A stretch of DNA of 64,000 nucleotides from positions 1 through 64,000 of the forward strand of contig JAOJBS010000003.1 in the NCBI GenBank assembly GCA_028228615.1, given 5' to 3'. A program made the position numbers and the translations under genes. This stretch comes from UBA4421 sp028228615 (GTDB lineage: Bacteria; Pseudomonadota; Gammaproteobacteria; Pseudomonadales; Azotimanducaceae). Shown here piece after piece: positions 62,941-64,000 of the stretch. Below the pieces are notes generated by a model that saw only the letters and a list, made by a program, of their open reading frames with translations, was not told the origin of the DNA and did not search any database. Position 1 is the stretch's first letter. Every line of letters begins with the position of its first letter.

Positions 62941-63327
62941 TTAGCCCAAAAAGGTCATGCAGGACAGTATAAGCGCCGCTAAAACCATACCCAGGCTTGG
63001 TAACATGGTTAGCAAAAAGCCAACCGTACGACTGGCTGGATCTTTTACATATGATCTGAAAAACAACATTCTACCGATCAAAAACACCACACCTGCTGCC
63101 GCTGCATATAACGGATTACCGTAATACGCTGTGGCATATATGGCCGGAATAAACATGACTAATTGTTCCAACGTATTCTGCTGAACGCGAAAGTAGCGTT
63201 CAAATTCGTCATTGCCTGAGATAGCTGGCGCTGGAACACCACACCGACCCCGCGCACGTCCAACCTCAATGCTGAAATAAAAATATTGGACTAAGGCCAA
63301 CATCACAATAGCGGTTACATACGCCAT
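62941..63327 (-). CDS. MAPEG-family membrane protein
   Basis: 128 residues, four TM helices. The segment VGRARGRCGVPAPAISGNDEFERYFRVQQNTLEQLVMF is characteristic of MAPEG glutathione-linked membrane proteins. These proteins detoxify lipid peroxides or make leukotriene-like products in eukaryotes; bacterial roles are less known. Start ATG 63327, with AGGGAG before it. Confidence 0.9.
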   Translation of the reverse strand: MAYVTAIVMLALVQYFYFSIEVGRARGRCGVPAPAISGNDEFERYFRVQQNTLEQLVMFIPAIYATAYYGNPLYAAAAGVVFLIGRMLFFRSYVKDPASRTVGFLLTMLPSLGMVLAALILSCMTFLG

Positions 63328-63455
63328 ATCTAAACTCCCTTGTTTTTTGAAACCACGGCGACGCTAATCTTATTTCAGCAGGTGAGCAACCACTTAAAAC
63401 GTATTCTTTATTCCAACGGCTCAATACCCTTCGCCTGCCCAGTTGTCTTAACGCT

Positions 63456-63917
63456 CTAGCTGGCGGCCATCATAAAACTCGCGCTGGTTTGCGCAACCAC
63501 AAAGTCATCTGCGACACGAATCAACTTACCTTCCATCTGTGCTAATCGGCCTTTGCGCTTAACACATGTGCCTTCAAGACGAATGGGCGTGCCTACCGGC
63601 AGCTCCGCTCTATAGCGAATATCCGCTTTGGCGGTAAAGCACCTGTCGCCCTGCAGCCATACCCAGTTAGCCATCACATCGTCTAGCAAACTGAAGACAA
63701 TGCCCCCGTGAGTGACATTGTCGTAGCCCATATGCTCAGGGCCTGGGGTGAATTCAGCGCGGCAGACGTCGCCGTCCATACGAAACTGCACACCCAAACC
63801 AATAGGATTAGCCGGGCCACAGACAAAACATTGATTGGAGCCGCTGGCAAGAATTGCCTCACGCTTGCTCTGCTCTGCGCTGTTGCTTTTAGATTCATCA
63901 TTTACCAGATCATTCAT
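63456..63917 (-). CDS. PaaI-family thioesterase (hotdog fold)
   Basis: 153 residues from ATG 63917. The N-terminal CFVCGPANPIGLGVQF is the CxxC-type head seen in this hotdog subgroup. The fold core has GYDNVTHGGIVFSLLDDVMA (catalytic Asp in the HGGxxxxLxD pattern) and then the beta-sheet. It hydrolyses acyl-CoA thioesters. The frame extends to 63974 without support. It is 128 nt upstream of the MAPEG gene on the same strand. Confidence 0.88.
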   Translation of the reverse strand: MNDLVNDESKSNSAEQSKREAILASGSNQCFVCGPANPIGLGVQFRMDGDVCRAEFTPGPEHMGYDNVTHGGIVFSLLDDVMANWVWLQGDRCFTAKADIRYRAELPVGTPIRLEGTCVKRKGRLAQMEGKLIRVADDFVVAQTSASFMMAAS

Positions 63918-64000
63918 TTCTCTATACCCACCTAAATCAAAAACCACTATCAAGACCACTATCAGTCCCATCATAAGGCACTGAATAGAACTTCCTCAGC

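Overview
The window is a dense stretch of bacterial chromosome carrying about sixty protein genes. No rRNA, tRNA, CRISPR array, transposase or phage gene was seen. Bacterial signatures throughout are Shine-Dalgarno sites (AGGAGG/GGGAG types), ATG/GTG/TTG starts, short intergenic gaps, operonic overlaps (TGATG, TAATG, ATGA) and rho-independent hairpins. The gene mix suggests an aerobic, heterotrophic, probably aquatic gammaproteobacterium of the Cellvibrionales/Spongiibacterales sort: many acyl-CoA enzymes, luciferase-like oxidoreductases, paired APH-type kinases and acyl-CoA dehydrogenases, Fur, CysZ and a PA3496-like acidic protein. That placement is inference from gene content; no phylogenetic marker is present.

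Layout. 1-9.1 kb: lipid/acyl-CoA genes (CoA-transferase/hydrolase, SDR, crotonase, APH-type kinase, acyl-CoA ligase), with an HDAC-family deacetylase and a zinc CDF pump. 9.3-11.1 kb: a VOC protein, a MerR/CarH-like regulator without a recognisable B12 site, then a non-coding stretch that looks like a regulated small RNA gene. 11.1-16.7 kb: second APH-type kinase, CysZ-like protein, a large exported copper-monooxygenase-like fusion and a trans-acting enoyl reductase-like protein. 17.0-23.4 kb: a Tat-exported molybdenum hydroxylase pair and a 1122-residue fused acyl-CoA carboxylase. 23.4-24.7 kb: an accessory island with a 5'-truncated DUF5655 gene and an integron attC-like site. 24.7-32.6 kb: LLM oxidoreductase, Nudix/dUTPase pair, two-subunit acyl-CoA dehydrogenase, EamA transporter, GlpD. 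32.6-38.5 kb: nuclease-like protein, an ECF sigma-factor operon, a second carboxyltransferase and a phosphatase. 38.6-46.8 kb: M20 amidohydrolase, serine hydrolase, cysteine-synthase-like enzyme, Fur, a MerR-TPR protein, a GPH symporter. 47.0-64.0 kb: LLM oxidoreductase, Sir2, GSTs, a frameshifted membrane gene, solute symporter, fatty-acid desaturase, TauD-like dioxygenase, HIT protein, several alpha/beta hydrolases, MetY, methyltransferase, MAPEG and thioesterase genes.

How the genes work together. The main theme is uptake, activation (ligase), oxidation (acyl-CoA dehydrogenases, crotonase, SDR) and carboxylation of unusual acyl or alicyclic substrates, with detoxification (GST, MAPEG, epoxide hydrolase, VOC) alongside. 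The most interesting signals are (1) the putative structured small RNA at about 10968-11076, with C-rich anti-Shine-Dalgarno loops and a promoter overlapping the same TGTAC-TGTACA motif that precedes the neighbouring MerR gene; (2) the secreted redoxin/CxxCH/copper-monooxygenase/EF-hand fusion; (3) the attC-like site; and (4) recurrent 6-13-bp tandem duplications, often of 13-bp period, in many spacers.
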